DNA of 64,000 bases from Pseudomonas sp. MRSN 12121 (GTDB lineage: Bacteria; Pseudomonadota; Gammaproteobacteria; Pseudomonadales; Pseudomonadaceae): NCBI RefSeq assembly GCF_000931465.1, contig NZ_CP010892.1, positions 4,611,388 to 4,675,387 of the forward strand, given 5' to 3'. Below the pieces are notes generated by a model. That model was not told the DNA's origin, did no database searches, and was given only the letters and a program-made list of their open reading frames with translations. The position numbers were made by a program, and so were the translations under genes. Each line of letters opens with the position of its first letter. The stretch's first letter is position 1. Below, piece by piece: positions 27,232 through 36,595 of the stretch.

Positions 27232-28293
27232 CTAGCGCGGAGGCGTCCAGTATTGGCCCGGAGCGGGCGGCGATCCCGGGCCGGGTGCGGCGGGAAGCTC
27301 TTGGGCCGCGCGCTTGCCCAGCTCGCCCTCGATCTGCCCCGCCAGGTAATAGGTCCCGGCCATCACCCCGTTGCCGGTGTTGTTCATCAGCCTGAGCCAG
27401 GCCCGGTCGAACGCCTGGCCCAGGCTCTGGCGCATCTGCGCCTCGATCCCGGCCCGGTCGCTCTCATGGGCGATCGCCCGGAAACCGGCGGTGCCCAGGG
27501 AAATCACCGCGCCGGCGATCTTGCCCGCCACCGCCGACGCGGCCCCGGCAATGCCGCGGCCGGCCATCTGCGCTTCGAGCTTTTCGCTGGTCTGGCGGGC
27601 CACCGAGACGATTCCCGCCTGGGACGACATCTCGCCCGTGCCCGCGGGTGCGCTGTGGATCTGCTGGTACAGCGCCGAATAGGCCGGCAGCGTGATCAGC
27701 GGCTTGGCGTGCAGCACCTGGTACAACGAGGCATCGCGGGCCGGCGGCGGCCCCAGGCGGATCGCCGGGATGGCGTTGAGCCGTTGGTCCAGCTGCGCGG
27801 CCGGCAGGCGATAACGCTGGGCGATGGCCTGCAACGACTTATCCAGCAGCTCGAGGTAAAACTCGGTGGCCTGGCCGAGAATCGCATCCGGGTCGATCTC
27901 CACCGCCACCGGCGCCAGCACCTGTTCCTGGTATTCCTGCTGCAGGTAGGCCGACAGCCGCGCCGCCGGGGCGTCCTGCTCGTCGTGGGCGCTGAGGCTG
28001 TACCAGCTGACTTTCATGGCCATCCATTCCTGGGTCCAGTAGCTGCTGAACCAGGGAATGAAGGTCTCGTCGGTGACCGCATAGACCCGCAGCCGCCAGT
28101 GCTCCATGGAGCCGCGGGCGAAGACCTTGACCTGCAGCACCGCCTGTTGCGAGGCCTGGACGATGTCGCGGTCGACCTGGCGCCAGGTGCTGGCCGATAC
28201 CGGCGCCGGCGCCACCGCCTCGCGGGCACGCTGGGACGCGGCGCACCCGGCCAGCAGCACCAGCATCGTCACGACCAGCCCACGCAGGTACAC
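27232..28293 (-). CDS. Hypothetical lipoprotein, 353 aa
   Basis: GTG start at 28293 with GAGGG upstream. Lipobox LLAGC at residues 13-17. About 210 residues of mixed helix/strand follow, then a Gly/Ala-rich hydrophobic stretch (about 245-275, GIAGAASAVAGKIAGAVISLGTAG) that could insert in a membrane, and a Pro-rich tail. I do not recognise a family. It lies beside the end of the benzoate cluster but not within its operon. Confidence 0.7.
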   Translation of the reverse strand: MYLRGLVVTMLVLLAGCAASQRAREAVAPAPVSASTWRQVDRDIVQASQQAVLQVKVFARGSMEHWRLRVYAVTDETFIPWFSSYWTQEWMAMKVSWYSLSAHDEQDAPAARLSAYLQQEYQEQVLAPVAVEIDPDAILGQATEFYLELLDKSLQAIAQRYRLPAAQLDQRLNAIPAIRLGPPPARDASLYQVLHAKPLITLPAYSALYQQIHSAPAGTGEMSSQAGIVSVARQTSEKLEAQMAGRGIAGAASAVAGKIAGAVISLGTAGFRAIAHESDRAGIEAQMRQSLGQAFDRAWLRLMNNTGNGVMAGTYYLAGQIEGELGKRAAQELPAAPGPGSPPAPGQYWTPPR

Positions 28294-28442
28294 GATGGCA
28301 GCCCTCGCACAGCCTCGACCGCGGCCGCCCGCCCGTCACCGGGCAGGCTTGAACCGGCGCGACCATGCCAGGGTGGAGTATAGGACCCGGGCGCCAACCA
28401 CTGGCCCGCCGTAACGCTGCTCAACCGGGCAAGGTTTTCACC

Positions 28443-29648
28443 TCAATCGCGCGCCCGTGGCGCAACCGCGACCCGCGCCGCTGGCCGGCGCCAGCTCAGC
28501 ACGCCATGGGCCGCCAGGCCGAACACCAGCCCCCAGAAAGCCGCCGACAGGCCGAACAACGACATGCCCGAGGCCGTCACCAGGAAGGTGATCAACGCCG
28601 CCTCGCGATCCCGCGGCACGGCCATGGCGCTGCTCAGGGCGCCACCGATCGCGGCGAACAGCGCCAGCCCCGCCAGGGCGGCGATCAGTGCCCGGGGAAA
28701 GGCGCTGAACAACGAGACCAGGGTCGCGCCGAACATCCCCAGCAGCAGGTAGAACACCCCGCCCATGACCCCCGCCACATAACGCCTGCCCGGGTCTTCG
28801 TGGGCTTCGCGGCCGGTGCAGATGGCCGCAGTGATCGCCGCCAGGTTCAGGCCGTGGCAACCGAACGGCGCCAGCAACAGGCTGGCCAGGCCGCTGCTGG
28901 CGATGATCGGGCTGGCCGGCGTGGTGTAGCCGTCGTTGCGCAGCACGGCGATGCCGGTCACGAACTGCCCGGTCAGGGCCACCACCACCAGCGGCAGCGC
29001 GACGTTGAGCACGCCGCTCCAGCTGAACGCCGGGCTGATCCAGCGCGGCGTGGCCAGGCCGATCACCAGCGCCGAGCGGTCGATATCCCCCGCGCCCAGG
29101 GACAGCGCGCAGCCCACCAGCAACACCGCCAGTACCGCGTAGCGCGGCGCCAGGCGCTTGGCCAGCAGGTAGGTGGCGAACATCGCCCCCACCAGCAGCG
29201 GCCGATCCTGGATCGAGCGGAACAGCCCGGTGCCGAAACTGAACAGGATGCCCGCCAGCATTGCCGCGCAGATCGCCGACGGCAGCCGGCCGATCAGCCT
29301 GTCGAAAATCCCGCACAGGCCGATCAGCAGGATCAGCGCACTGGCCACCAGGTAGGCGCCCACCGCCTGATCCAGGCCAATGCCCGGCAACAGCACCACC
29401 AGCAGCGCCGAACCCGGCGCCGACCAGGCGATCACCACCGGCACCCTGTAGCGCAGGCTGAGGACGATCCCCAGCACCCCGCTGCCGATGGAAATCGCCC
29501 AGACCCAGGACGACAGCGCCTCCTGGGGCAGGCCTGCGGCCTTGGCCGCCTGGAAGATGATCACCAGCGGCCCGGCATAGGAAATCAGCGTGGCGATGAA
29601 ACCGGCCACCAGCGCCGACAACGAAAAATCCTCGATCAACGAACGCAT
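28443..29648 (-). CDS. benE: Benzoate/H+ symporter BenE
   Basis: A 401-residue inner-membrane protein with 11-12 hydrophobic segments of the BenE family (SIQDRPLLVGAMFATYLLAKRLAPRYA; CHGLNLAAITAAICTGREAHEDP). ATG at 29648 has CGGAGCTTGC ahead. It is a second benzoate uptake system alongside BenK, and last gene of the benABCDKE row, 79 bp after benK. Confidence 0.92.
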   Translation of the reverse strand: MRSLIEDFSLSALVAGFIATLISYAGPLVIIFQAAKAAGLPQEALSSWVWAISIGSGVLGIVLSLRYRVPVVIAWSAPGSALLVVLLPGIGLDQAVGAYLVASALILLIGLCGIFDRLIGRLPSAICAAMLAGILFSFGTGLFRSIQDRPLLVGAMFATYLLAKRLAPRYAVLAVLLVGCALSLGAGDIDRSALVIGLATPRWISPAFSWSGVLNVALPLVVVALTGQFVTGIAVLRNDGYTTPASPIIASSGLASLLLAPFGCHGLNLAAITAAICTGREAHEDPGRRYVAGVMGGVFYLLLGMFGATLVSLFSAFPRALIAALAGLALFAAIGGALSSAMAVPRDREAALITFLVTASGMSLFGLSAAFWGLVFGLAAHGVLSWRRPAARVAVAPRARD

Positions 29649-29727
29649 GCAAGCTCCGAAGCCCTGAAGCATGACTGGACCATCGGCGCCGGCGCTAGAA
29701 CGCACGCGGCGCCAACCCGGGACGCGG

Positions 29728-31065
29728 CTACAGCGACGGCGCGCCGGCCTGGGCGGCCGACAGCCCCTTGGCGGGCCGCGGGTAGACGAAGCACATCGCC
29801 AGCGCCGCCACCGCCCCCGGCATCGCGAACGCCATGAAGTTGTAGTGCAACGGTAGCTCGCCGGCCACCAGCGCGCCGCCCAGCAGCGGGCCGACGATCG
29901 CCCCGCTGCGCCCCACGCCCGAGGCCCAGCCAAGGCCGGTGGAGCGGATCGCCATCGGGTAGAACTGGGCCACGCAGGCATAGGCCAGGATCTGCGTGCC
30001 GATGGTGGTCGCCCCGGCGATGGCGATCAGGGCATACAGCAGGCCGCTCGGACTCTTGAAGCCGAGCAGGCTGATCGACAACGCGGCCACCACGAAGAAC
30101 GCCACCAGGACCTTTTGCAGTTGCAACCGGTCGCCGATCCAGCCGCCGCCCACCGCACCGAAAATCGCCCCGAAGTTCAGCACCAGCAGGAACATCAGGC
30201 TCGACCCCAGGCCGTAGCCGGCGCTGGCCATCAGCTTGGGCAGCCAGGAGTTGAGCGCGTAGACCATCAGCAGGCAGCAGAAGAAGGCGACCCAGAGCAT
30301 CAGCGTGCTCAGCGCCCGGCCCTCGCGGAACAGCTGCACCAGCGGCGCGCCGCCGGGCTTGAGGGCGGTCGTGACGAAGCGGTCGCCGGGCTGCGGCACG
30401 AACCCCGGTTCGACGCGTTGCAGCACTTCGCGCGCCTGGTCCTCGCGGCCCTGGCGCAGCAGGAAGCCCACCGATTCGGGGAGGTATTTGAGAATCAGCG
30501 GCAGCAGCACCAGCGGGATCGCCGCCACGTAGAACACCGACTGCCAGCCGAAGTTCGGCAGCAGCACGATGCCCAGGCCGGCGGAGAGCATGCCGCCCAC
30601 CGAGTAGCCGCTGAACATGATCGCCACCAGGGTGCTGCGGATCTTCTTCGGCGCGTATTCGTTCATCAGCGCGACCACGTTGGGCATCACCCCGCCGATG
30701 CCAAGGCCGGCGATAAAGCGGCAGAGGCCGAACTGGGTCGGCGTGGCGGCAAAACCGTTGAGCAGGGTGAAGCCGCTGAACAACACCACGCACAGGGCGA
30801 TGACTTTCTTGCGCCCGATACGGTCCGACAGCGAGCCGAAGAACAGCGCGCCGAACATCATGCCGAACAGCGCATAGCTGCCCAGCGCCCCGGCCTGCAA
30901 GGGGCTCAGGCCCCATTCGCGCATCAGCACCGGCAGCACCACGCCGTAGATCACCAGGTCGTAGCCGTCGAAGATGATGATCAGCGCGCACCAGAACAGC
31001 ACGCGCCAGTGGAAGGCATTGAAGTGGGCTTCGTCGATCAGTTGATTGCTGTCTATGTTTCGCAT
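29728..31065 (-). CDS. benK: Benzoate MFS transporter BenK (aromatic acid:H+ symporter family)
   Basis: 445 residues, 12 TM. The AAHS signature in TM1 (DGYDLVIYG) with the essential Asp residues, and the MFS loop 2-3 motif GSLSDRIGRKK are clear. It imports benzoate with protons. It lies between benD and benE; a REPIN (31120-31201) separates it from benD and may modulate downstream expression. Confidence 0.92.
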   Translation of the reverse strand: MRNIDSNQLIDEAHFNAFHWRVLFWCALIIIFDGYDLVIYGVVLPVLMREWGLSPLQAGALGSYALFGMMFGALFFGSLSDRIGRKKVIALCVVLFSGFTLLNGFAATPTQFGLCRFIAGLGIGGVMPNVVALMNEYAPKKIRSTLVAIMFSGYSVGGMLSAGLGIVLLPNFGWQSVFYVAAIPLVLLPLILKYLPESVGFLLRQGREDQAREVLQRVEPGFVPQPGDRFVTTALKPGGAPLVQLFREGRALSTLMLWVAFFCCLLMVYALNSWLPKLMASAGYGLGSSLMFLLVLNFGAIFGAVGGGWIGDRLQLQKVLVAFFVVAALSISLLGFKSPSGLLYALIAIAGATTIGTQILAYACVAQFYPMAIRSTGLGWASGVGRSGAIVGPLLGGALVAGELPLHYNFMAFAMPGAVAALAMCFVYPRPAKGLSAAQAGAPSL

Positions 31066-31119
31066 GGCATCCGACTCTTGTTGTTGTTTTTAGAGTGCGC
31101 AGCTGGTGTTGCTTGCTCT

Positions 31120-31201
31120 TGTAGGAGCGAGGCTTGCCCGCGATGGCGTCCGCCCTGACACACCGCGGCGCTCCGATCGCGGGCAAGCCTCGCTCCTACA
31201 G
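31120..31201. repeat. REPIN in the benD-benK gap
   Basis: Inverted REP arms TGTAGGAGCGAGGCTTGCCC and GGGCAAGCCTCGCTCCTACA enclose about 40 bp. It would fold in the ben mRNA. Confidence 0.88.
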
Positions 31202-31232
31202 TTGGGTACGGTTTTCGATGACGCCTGAGACT

Positions 31233-32000
31233 TCAGCCCTGGTCGCCACCGCCTACCGGCATGACCAGGCCGGTGATATAGGAGGCCTCGTCGGAGGCCA
31301 GGAACAGGATCGCCGCGGCCTGTTCGTCGATGCTGCCGTAGCGTTTCATCAGGCTGCTGTCGACGGTCTGGTCGACGATCTGCTGGTACCAGATCTTTTC
31401 CTCGGCGCTCTGCTCGGTGCTGTTGCGCGGAATCCGCCGGGGCGGCGCCTCGGTGCCGCCGGGGGCCGTGGCATTGACCCGCACCCCGCGCCCGGCGGTC
31501 TCGAACGCCAGGCAGGCGGTCAGGGCGTTCACCCCACCCTTGGCCGCGCCATAGGGCACGCGGTTGATACTGCGGGTGGCGATGGACGACACGTTGACGA
31601 TGGCGCCGCTGCCCTGCTCCAGCATGTACGGCAGCGCGGCGTGGCAGCACCACAGGGTGGGGAACAGCGAGCGGCGCACTTCGGCCTCGATCTGCCGCTC
31701 TTCGTAGTGCTCGAAGGGCTTGGCCCAGATGGTGCCGCCGACGTTGTTGACCAGCACGTCGATCCGGCCGAAACGCTCGATGGCGGCGGCCATTACTCGG
31801 TTGCATTCGGCGTATTGCTCAAGGTCGGCGGTCAGCGCCAGGTGCCGGGGCGCCAGTTCGGCCTGCAACTCGAACACCAGTTCGGAGCGATCCACCAGCA
31901 CCAGCCGCGCGCCCTCCGCCGCCAGCCGCTCGGCGACCCGCCGGCCGATGCCCTGCGCCGCCCCGGTGACCAAGGCGACTTTTTCCTGAAATCTGTTCAT
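31233..32000 (-). CDS. benD: 1,6-dihydroxycyclohexa-2,4-diene-1-carboxylate dehydrogenase BenD
   Basis: A 255-residue SDR that oxidises and decarboxylates the cis-diol of benzoate to catechol. The cofactor motif is TGAAQGIGRR, D36 (LVDRSE) suggests NAD, NNVGG replaces NNAG as usual for BenD, and Y-x-x-x-K occurs in VPYGAAKGG. The context directly after benC, separated by a REPIN, confirms the assignment. Confidence 0.94.
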   Translation of the reverse strand: MNRFQEKVALVTGAAQGIGRRVAERLAAEGARLVLVDRSELVFELQAELAPRHLALTADLEQYAECNRVMAAAIERFGRIDVLVNNVGGTIWAKPFEHYEERQIEAEVRRSLFPTLWCCHAALPYMLEQGSGAIVNVSSIATRSINRVPYGAAKGGVNALTACLAFETAGRGVRVNATAPGGTEAPPRRIPRNSTEQSAEEKIWYQQIVDQTVDSSLMKRYGSIDEQAAAILFLASDEASYITGLVMPVGGGDQG

Positions 32001-32040
32001 CTCAAAACCTCACATCAATGGGCCTGACCACGCCGTCTTC

Positions 32041-32145
32041 TGTAGGAGCGTGGCTTGCCCGCGATGAACGATAACGCGGTATGGCTGATCCACCGCGTCG
32101 CCTGGATCGCGGGCAAGTCGGATCGCCGCCCGCTCGCTCCTACAG
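32041..32145. repeat. REPIN in the benC-benD gap
   Basis: TGTAGGAGCGTGGCTTGCCC at the left and a degenerate right arm, broken by an insertion (GGGCAAGTCGGATCGCCGCC then CGCTCGCTCCTACAG). Confidence 0.8.
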
Positions 32146-32159
32146 AAAAGCAGGGCGGG

Positions 32160-33173
32160 TCAGGCCGCGCTGGCGGCGAATTTTTCGTAGTAGAAATTGG
32201 CCGGGGCGATGCCCTGGTCGCGGATGAACTGGCTCACCGCCTCGACCATCGGCGGCGGGCCGCACAGGTACACGTCCACATCGCCGTCGTTCAGGTGCCT
32301 GGGCTCGATGTGCTGGGTCACGTAGCCCTTGAGCGGGTGCGAGCTCTCGGGGCTGGCCACGCAGGCGCTGAAGCTGAAGTTGGGGATGCGCGCGGCGAAG
32401 GCTTCCAGGCGGTCGATTTCCACCAGGTCGAAATCGTTCGTCACCCCGTAGATCAGGTGCAGGGGATGCTCGCTGCCCTGCTCGGCGATCTTCTCCAGCA
32501 TCGCGGTGAACGGCGCCAGCCCGGTGCCGCCAGCCAGCAGCAACAGCGGCCGGCGGATGTCGCGCAGGTAAAAGCTGCCCAGGGGCCCGGCCAGGCGCAT
32601 CGGGTCGCCGGCCTTGGCCAGGCCAGTAAGGAAGCTGCTCATCAGTCCACCCGGCACGTTGCGGATCAGGAAGCTGACCTCGCCGTCGCGTTGCAGCGAG
32701 CTGAAGGAATAGGCGCGGGTCTGCTCGCTGCCGGGCACGCCGAGGTTGACGTACTGGCCCGGCAGAAACGCCAGCTTGCCCAGGGCCTCGCCCTTGATCG
32801 ACAAGGCGATGGTGCTGTCGGACAGCTGGCGCACCGCGCTGATGGTGGCGTCGAAGGTGGCCTGGGCGGTGCGGCAGACCTCGGACGAGGCCGGCACCCG
32901 CACCACGCAGTCGCTCAGGGCGCGCATCTGGCAGGTCAGGACAAAGCCCTGCCCGGCCTCGTCCGCGGTCAGCGCGTCGTCGATGTAGTCCTCGCCAAGG
33001 TCGTAGCGCCCGGCTTCGGCGAAACACTTGCAGGTGCCGCAGGCGCCGTCGCGGCAGTCCAGGGGGATGTTGATGCCCTGGCGGTAAGCCGCGTCGGCCA
33101 CGGTTTCCCCGGGGTTGGCGGCGACGAAGCGGGTCACCCCGTCTTCGAAATTGAGTGCGATGTGATGAGTCAT
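32160..33173 (-). CDS. benC: Benzoate 1,2-dioxygenase electron transfer component BenC
   Basis: 337-residue reductase. An N-terminal plant-type ferredoxin (Cys40, 45, 48 in CRDGACGTC and a fourth Cys near 80), an FAD domain (RAYSFSS) and an NADH domain (GGTGLAPF, CGPPPMVE) lie in the class IB order. It passes electrons from NADH to BenAB. ATG at 33173 is chosen for the GAGG upstream and because an earlier in-frame ATG overlaps the benB end. Confidence 0.95.
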   Translation of the reverse strand: MTHHIALNFEDGVTRFVAANPGETVADAAYRQGINIPLDCRDGACGTCKCFAEAGRYDLGEDYIDDALTADEAGQGFVLTCQMRALSDCVVRVPASSEVCRTAQATFDATISAVRQLSDSTIALSIKGEALGKLAFLPGQYVNLGVPGSEQTRAYSFSSLQRDGEVSFLIRNVPGGLMSSFLTGLAKAGDPMRLAGPLGSFYLRDIRRPLLLLAGGTGLAPFTAMLEKIAEQGSEHPLHLIYGVTNDFDLVEIDRLEAFAARIPNFSFSACVASPESSHPLKGYVTQHIEPRHLNDGDVDVYLCGPPPMVEAVSQFIRDQGIAPANFYYEKFAASAA

Positions 33174-33183
33174 GGCAGTCGCC

Positions 33184-33675
33184 TCAGAGGTGGTAGACAT
33201 CGACGACCTGACGAACGTAGTCGTTCTTCAGGATGACTTTCTTGGCCAGGATCAGCGGGTTCTCGCCCCGTACATCCAGGGTGTAGAAACTGGTGCCGAA
33301 GTAGCTGTCGACGGTCTTGTAGCGAAAGCTCAGGGTGTGCCAGTTGAAGCGCACCTTGCACAGGCCGTCGGCCTGCTCCAGCAGCTCGATATTGCTCAGG
33401 TTGTGCGAGGTGCGGGTGTCGGGAATGCTCGCGCTGGAGCGCTCGGTCTTGATCCGGAACACCCGGTCTTCCAGGCCGCTGCGGCTGCCGTACCAGATCA
33501 GCGAGATCTCCCGCTGCGGGTCTTCGGTCAGGGTGTCGTGGTCGTCCCAGGAGGGCATCCAGAAGGTCGCGTCGGGGGCGTAGAGCTCCAGCCAGCTGTC
33601 CCAGTCCTTATCGTCCAGGTAGCGCGCTTCGCGGTAGAGGAAGTCGCGCACGGTGTCATAACCAACGTTCATCAC
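33184..33675 (-). CDS. benB: Benzoate 1,2-dioxygenase small subunit BenB
   Basis: 163-residue beta subunit of a ring-hydroxylating dioxygenase (cystatin-like fold; FLYREARYLDDKDWDSWLELYAPDATFWMP). It is structural in the a3b3 oxygenase. Its ATG overlaps the benA stop by 4 bp, which supports 1:1 synthesis. Confidence 0.95.
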   Translation of the reverse strand: MMNVGYDTVRDFLYREARYLDDKDWDSWLELYAPDATFWMPSWDDHDTLTEDPQREISLIWYGSRSGLEDRVFRIKTERSSASIPDTRTSHNLSNIELLEQADGLCKVRFNWHTLSFRYKTVDSYFGTSFYTLDVRGENPLILAKKVILKNDYVRQVVDVYHL

Positions 33676-35033
33676 ACGGCCTCCACGGGAATGCTGCGCG
33701 CGGCTTCGACGGCCACGGCCTTGAGCAGGGTTTGCTGCCAGTACTTGTGCTGCATCACGAACAGGCCTTCGTCTTCGGTGCGCACGCCGCTGAGCAGCGG
33801 TTGCAGGTCGATTTCCCTGGCCGCCTCGTCCGCGCCTTCGACCCAGTGCTCGGCGCCGCGGGACATGTCGTTCCAGGCGCTACCGCTGCCCTGGTAGCCC
33901 ATCTGGCAGGAACGGAATTCCTCCAGGTCGTCCGGGGTGGCCATGCCGCTGACGTTGAAGAAGTCTTCGTACTGGCGAATGCGCATGGCCCGGGCTTCGG
34001 CGCTCTCGCCCTTGGGCGCGATGCAGTAGATGGTGATCTCGGTACGGTCCACCGAGATCGGCCGGGCGATGCGGATCTGCGAGCTGAACTGGTCCATCAG
34101 GTAGACGTTGGGGTACAGGCACAGGTTGCGCGAGTTCTCGATCATCCAGTCGGCGCGGGCCTGGCCGAAGTCCCGGGCCAGCTCGTCGCGGCGCTCGTAG
34201 AGCGGACGGTCCTCGGGGTTGGCCCAGCGGGTCCAGAGCAGCATGTGGCCCTTGTCGAAGGAGTAGAAACCGCCGCCGCTTTTCGCCCAGCCGCCGGCGC
34301 TCATGGTGCGGATATCTTCGCCGGCCTCGCGCTGCTTACGCTGGTTCTGGGTGGCCGCGTAGTTCCAGTGCACGGAGCTGACGTGGTAGCCGTCGGCGCC
34401 GTTTTCCGCGGTGAGCTTCCAGTTGCCTTCGTAGATGTAGCTGGAGGAACCGCGCAGCACTTCCAGGCCGTCGGCGGACTGGTCGACGATCATGTCGATG
34501 ATCTTCGCCGACTCGCCCAGGTGCTCCACCAGCGGCAGCACGTCGGGGTTGAGGCTGCCGAACAGGAAGCCGCGGTAGGACTCGAAGCGCGCGACCTTGG
34601 TCAGGTCGTGGGAGCCTTCGCAGTTGAAGCTCGCCGGATAACCCGCGGCGGCCGGGTCCTTGACTTTGAGCAGCTTGCCGGAGTTGTTGAAGGTCCAGCC
34701 GTGGAACGGGCAGGTGTAGCTCGATTTGTTGCCGGTCTTGTGCCGGCAGAGCATCGCGCCGCGGTGGCTGCAGGCGTTGAGGAAGGCGTTGAGCTGGCCG
34801 TCCTTGTTGCGCGCGATGAAAATCGACTGTCGGCCCATGGTGGTGGTGTAGTAATCGTTGGGGTTGGGGATCTGGCTCTCGTGGGCGAGGTACAGCCAGT
34901 TGCCCTCGAAGATGTGTTGCATCTCCAGGTCGAACAACCGGGGATCGGTGAACATCTCCCGCTTGCAGCGGTAGACGCCCCGGTCACGGTCTTCTTCAAG
35001 CAGGGAGTGAAGGTATTCGGGTCGCAGGGTCAT
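33672..35033 (-). CDS. benA: Benzoate 1,2-dioxygenase large subunit BenA
   Basis: 453 residues from ATG 35033 (GGAGGCGGCGGCC upstream). The Rieske cluster is C88-x-H90 and C108-x2-H111. The mononuclear iron site is H217 and H222 with bridging D214 (ADGYHVSSVH). It dihydroxylates benzoate at C1/C2. A BenR-type promoter lies directly upstream. Confidence 0.96.
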   Translation of the reverse strand: MTLRPEYLHSLLEEDRDRGVYRCKREMFTDPRLFDLEMQHIFEGNWLYLAHESQIPNPNDYYTTTMGRQSIFIARNKDGQLNAFLNACSHRGAMLCRHKTGNKSSYTCPFHGWTFNNSGKLLKVKDPAAAGYPASFNCEGSHDLTKVARFESYRGFLFGSLNPDVLPLVEHLGESAKIIDMIVDQSADGLEVLRGSSSYIYEGNWKLTAENGADGYHVSSVHWNYAATQNQRKQREAGEDIRTMSAGGWAKSGGGFYSFDKGHMLLWTRWANPEDRPLYERRDELARDFGQARADWMIENSRNLCLYPNVYLMDQFSSQIRIARPISVDRTEITIYCIAPKGESAEARAMRIRQYEDFFNVSGMATPDDLEEFRSCQMGYQGSGSAWNDMSRGAEHWVEGADEAAREIDLQPLLSGVRTEDEGLFVMQHKYWQQTLLKAVAVEAARSIPVEAV

Positions 35034-35069
35034 GGCCGCCGCCTCCATTGTTTTTGTTCAGGCAAGGTC

Positions 35070-35132
35070 ATGCTAGGACGGGGGTTGTCGCGGCAATATC
35101 CAGTGCGTGCAGACCTCTATCCGTTTTCTGCA
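35070..35132 (-). promoter_or_regulatory. BenR-dependent benA promoter with two TGCA-N6-GGATA repeats
   Basis: On the minus strand TGCAGAAAACGGATA (35132-35118) and TGCACGCACTGGATA (35111-35097) are two perfect XylS/BenR half-sites separated by 6 bp, and a -10-like TAGCAT (35075-35070) follows 21 bp later. This is the geometry of the XylS-controlled Pm promoter. It lies 37 bp from the benA ATG. Confidence 0.9.
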
Positions 35133-35153
35133 AGGGCTCTGTAGCCCTGTAAC

Positions 35154-35308
35154 CCTGTAGCCGCTGCCGAGCCGCAGGCGAGGCTGCGATCGACTGCGCA
35201 GCAGGCGCAAAACCTGAGCATGCGTTAGGTCTGGATAACCGCGTTGGCCTCATTACGGCTGCTACGCAGCCGATCGCAGCCTCGCTGGCGCTCGGCAGCG
35301 GCTACAGG
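35154..35308. repeat. Large inverted repeat (second REPIN family)
   Basis: CCTGTAGCCGCTGCCGAG... (35154-35192) and its near-exact inverse ...CTCGGCAGCGGCTACAGG (35271-35308) differ in family from the GTAGGAGCG elements. Located between benR and the benA promoter. Confidence 0.85.
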
Positions 35309-35341
35309 GAGGGTGGAGGCGGTTCGGGCCGGGTTGCTTGC

Positions 35342-35424
35342 GTAGGAGCGAAGCTTGCTCGCGATGGCGTCGGGTCAGTCACCTGCGCGTCGCTCGCCAT
35401 CGCCGGCAAGCCTGGCTCCTACAG
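35342..35424. repeat. REPIN downstream of benR
   Basis: GTAGGAGCGAAGCTTGCTCGCGAT at the left and ATCGCCGGCAAGCCTGGCTCCTAC at the right. The right end leads directly into a 9 bp tandem repeat. Confidence 0.88.
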
Positions 35425-35469
35425 TTCCTACAGTTCCTACAGTTCCTACAGTTCCTACAGTTCCTACAG
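35416..35469. repeat. 9 bp tandem repeat, six units, grown from a REP end
   Basis: The terminal CTCCTACAG of the REP is followed by five exact TTCCTACAG units (35425-35469). The array ends 14 bp from the benR stop. Confidence 0.95.
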
Positions 35470-35483
35470 AAGCATGGGCAGGA

Positions 35484-36440
35484 TCAATGCCGGCGCCGCA
35501 AGGTGTCGGACGGCAGTTCGCCGAACTGTTTGCGGTAGTTTTCCGAGAAGCGCCCCAGGTGCAGGAAACCGAAATCCATGGCCAGCTCGGTGACGTTGCG
35601 CACGTTGCAGCTCGGGTCGCTGAGGCAGGCGTTGACCCGCTCCAGTTTCTTCTGCCGGATGTAGTGCCTGGGCGTGGTCCGCGCGTTGCGCTCGAACAGC
35701 GCATACAGCGAACGCAGGCTCATCTGCGCCTGCTGCGCCAGCTGTTCGCAGCCGATGTCCTGCTTGAGGTTGCGCTCGATGTAGTCGGCGATCGCCTCGA
35801 AGGTCGCCGCCGACGAGCCCAGCCCGGCGCGCCGCACGTTGGTCTTCATCAGGCTGAGCAGCTTGCTCACCACGATCTGCGCGTAATGCTCCTGCACCCG
35901 CGGCATGCGCTCGGCGGCCTCGGCCTCGCGGCAGACCATGCTCAAGAGCTGGACGAAGCCCTCCAGCTCATCGAGCTGGTAGCGGTTTTCCAGGAAGCGC
36001 ACACCCTGCCCCGGATACAGCCAGCGCTGCTCCTGGCACACCGACTCCAGCAGGTGGGTGGGCATCTTGATGATGAATTTCTCGCAGTCGTCGGAATAGG
36101 TCAGGTCCACCGGATCGTCGGGGTTGATCAGCAGCAGCTCGCCCGGGGCGAAGTAATGCTCCTGGCGATGGCCGCGCCACAGGCAGTGGCCGCGCAGCAG
36201 CACTTGCAGGTGGTAGATGGTTTCCAGCGCCGGCGAGGTGACGCGCACGCTGCCGCCGTAGCTGATCGAACACAGGTCGAGGCTGGCGAACTGCCGGTGG
36301 TTGAGGCTGGCCTGGGGACTGCCGGCCTTGGGCAGGCGAATGCAGTGGCTGCCCACGTGCTGGTTGACGTAGCCGGACACGGCGTAGGGATCGGCCTGGG
36401 CGAATACCCGGCTGCGCTCACTCAACAGATGCGTTTCCAT
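35484..36440 (-). CDS. benR: AraC/XylS family activator BenR
   Basis: 318 residues from ATG 36440. Cupin-like AraC-binding domain (HLQVLLRGHCLWRGH; LLLINPDDPVDL) and C-terminal double HTH (CEQLAQQAQMSLRSLYALFERN; VTELAMDFGFLHLGRFSENYRKQFGELPSDTLRR). XylS/BenR activate on benzoate. It is located between benA and catA on the same strand. Two XylS-like operator pairs (upstream of benA and of the porin gene) are its likely targets. Confidence 0.93.
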   Translation of the reverse strand: METHLLSERSRVFAQADPYAVSGYVNQHVGSHCIRLPKAGSPQASLNHRQFASLDLCSISYGGSVRVTSPALETIYHLQVLLRGHCLWRGHRQEHYFAPGELLLINPDDPVDLTYSDDCEKFIIKMPTHLLESVCQEQRWLYPGQGVRFLENRYQLDELEGFVQLLSMVCREAEAAERMPRVQEHYAQIVVSKLLSLMKTNVRRAGLGSSAATFEAIADYIERNLKQDIGCEQLAQQAQMSLRSLYALFERNARTTPRHYIRQKKLERVNACLSDPSCNVRNVTELAMDFGFLHLGRFSENYRKQFGELPSDTLRRRH

Positions 36441-36595
36441 AAGCGGGTCACTCCCGGTTCTTATTATTGGGATCGGGCGGTGAGTGTTCGTCACCGCCGG
36501 CACATCAGGCACAAGGTGAACCGTCGCCACAACGGCGAAAGCCACGGGACAACCGGCAGGTTATCCCGTGGCCCGCGCCGCGCGGACGCCGCCGG

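Noticed and set aside
35416..35469. 9 bp repeats as a CRISPR array
   Set aside because: Units are contiguous with no spacers and derive from a REP end; no cas genes nearby.
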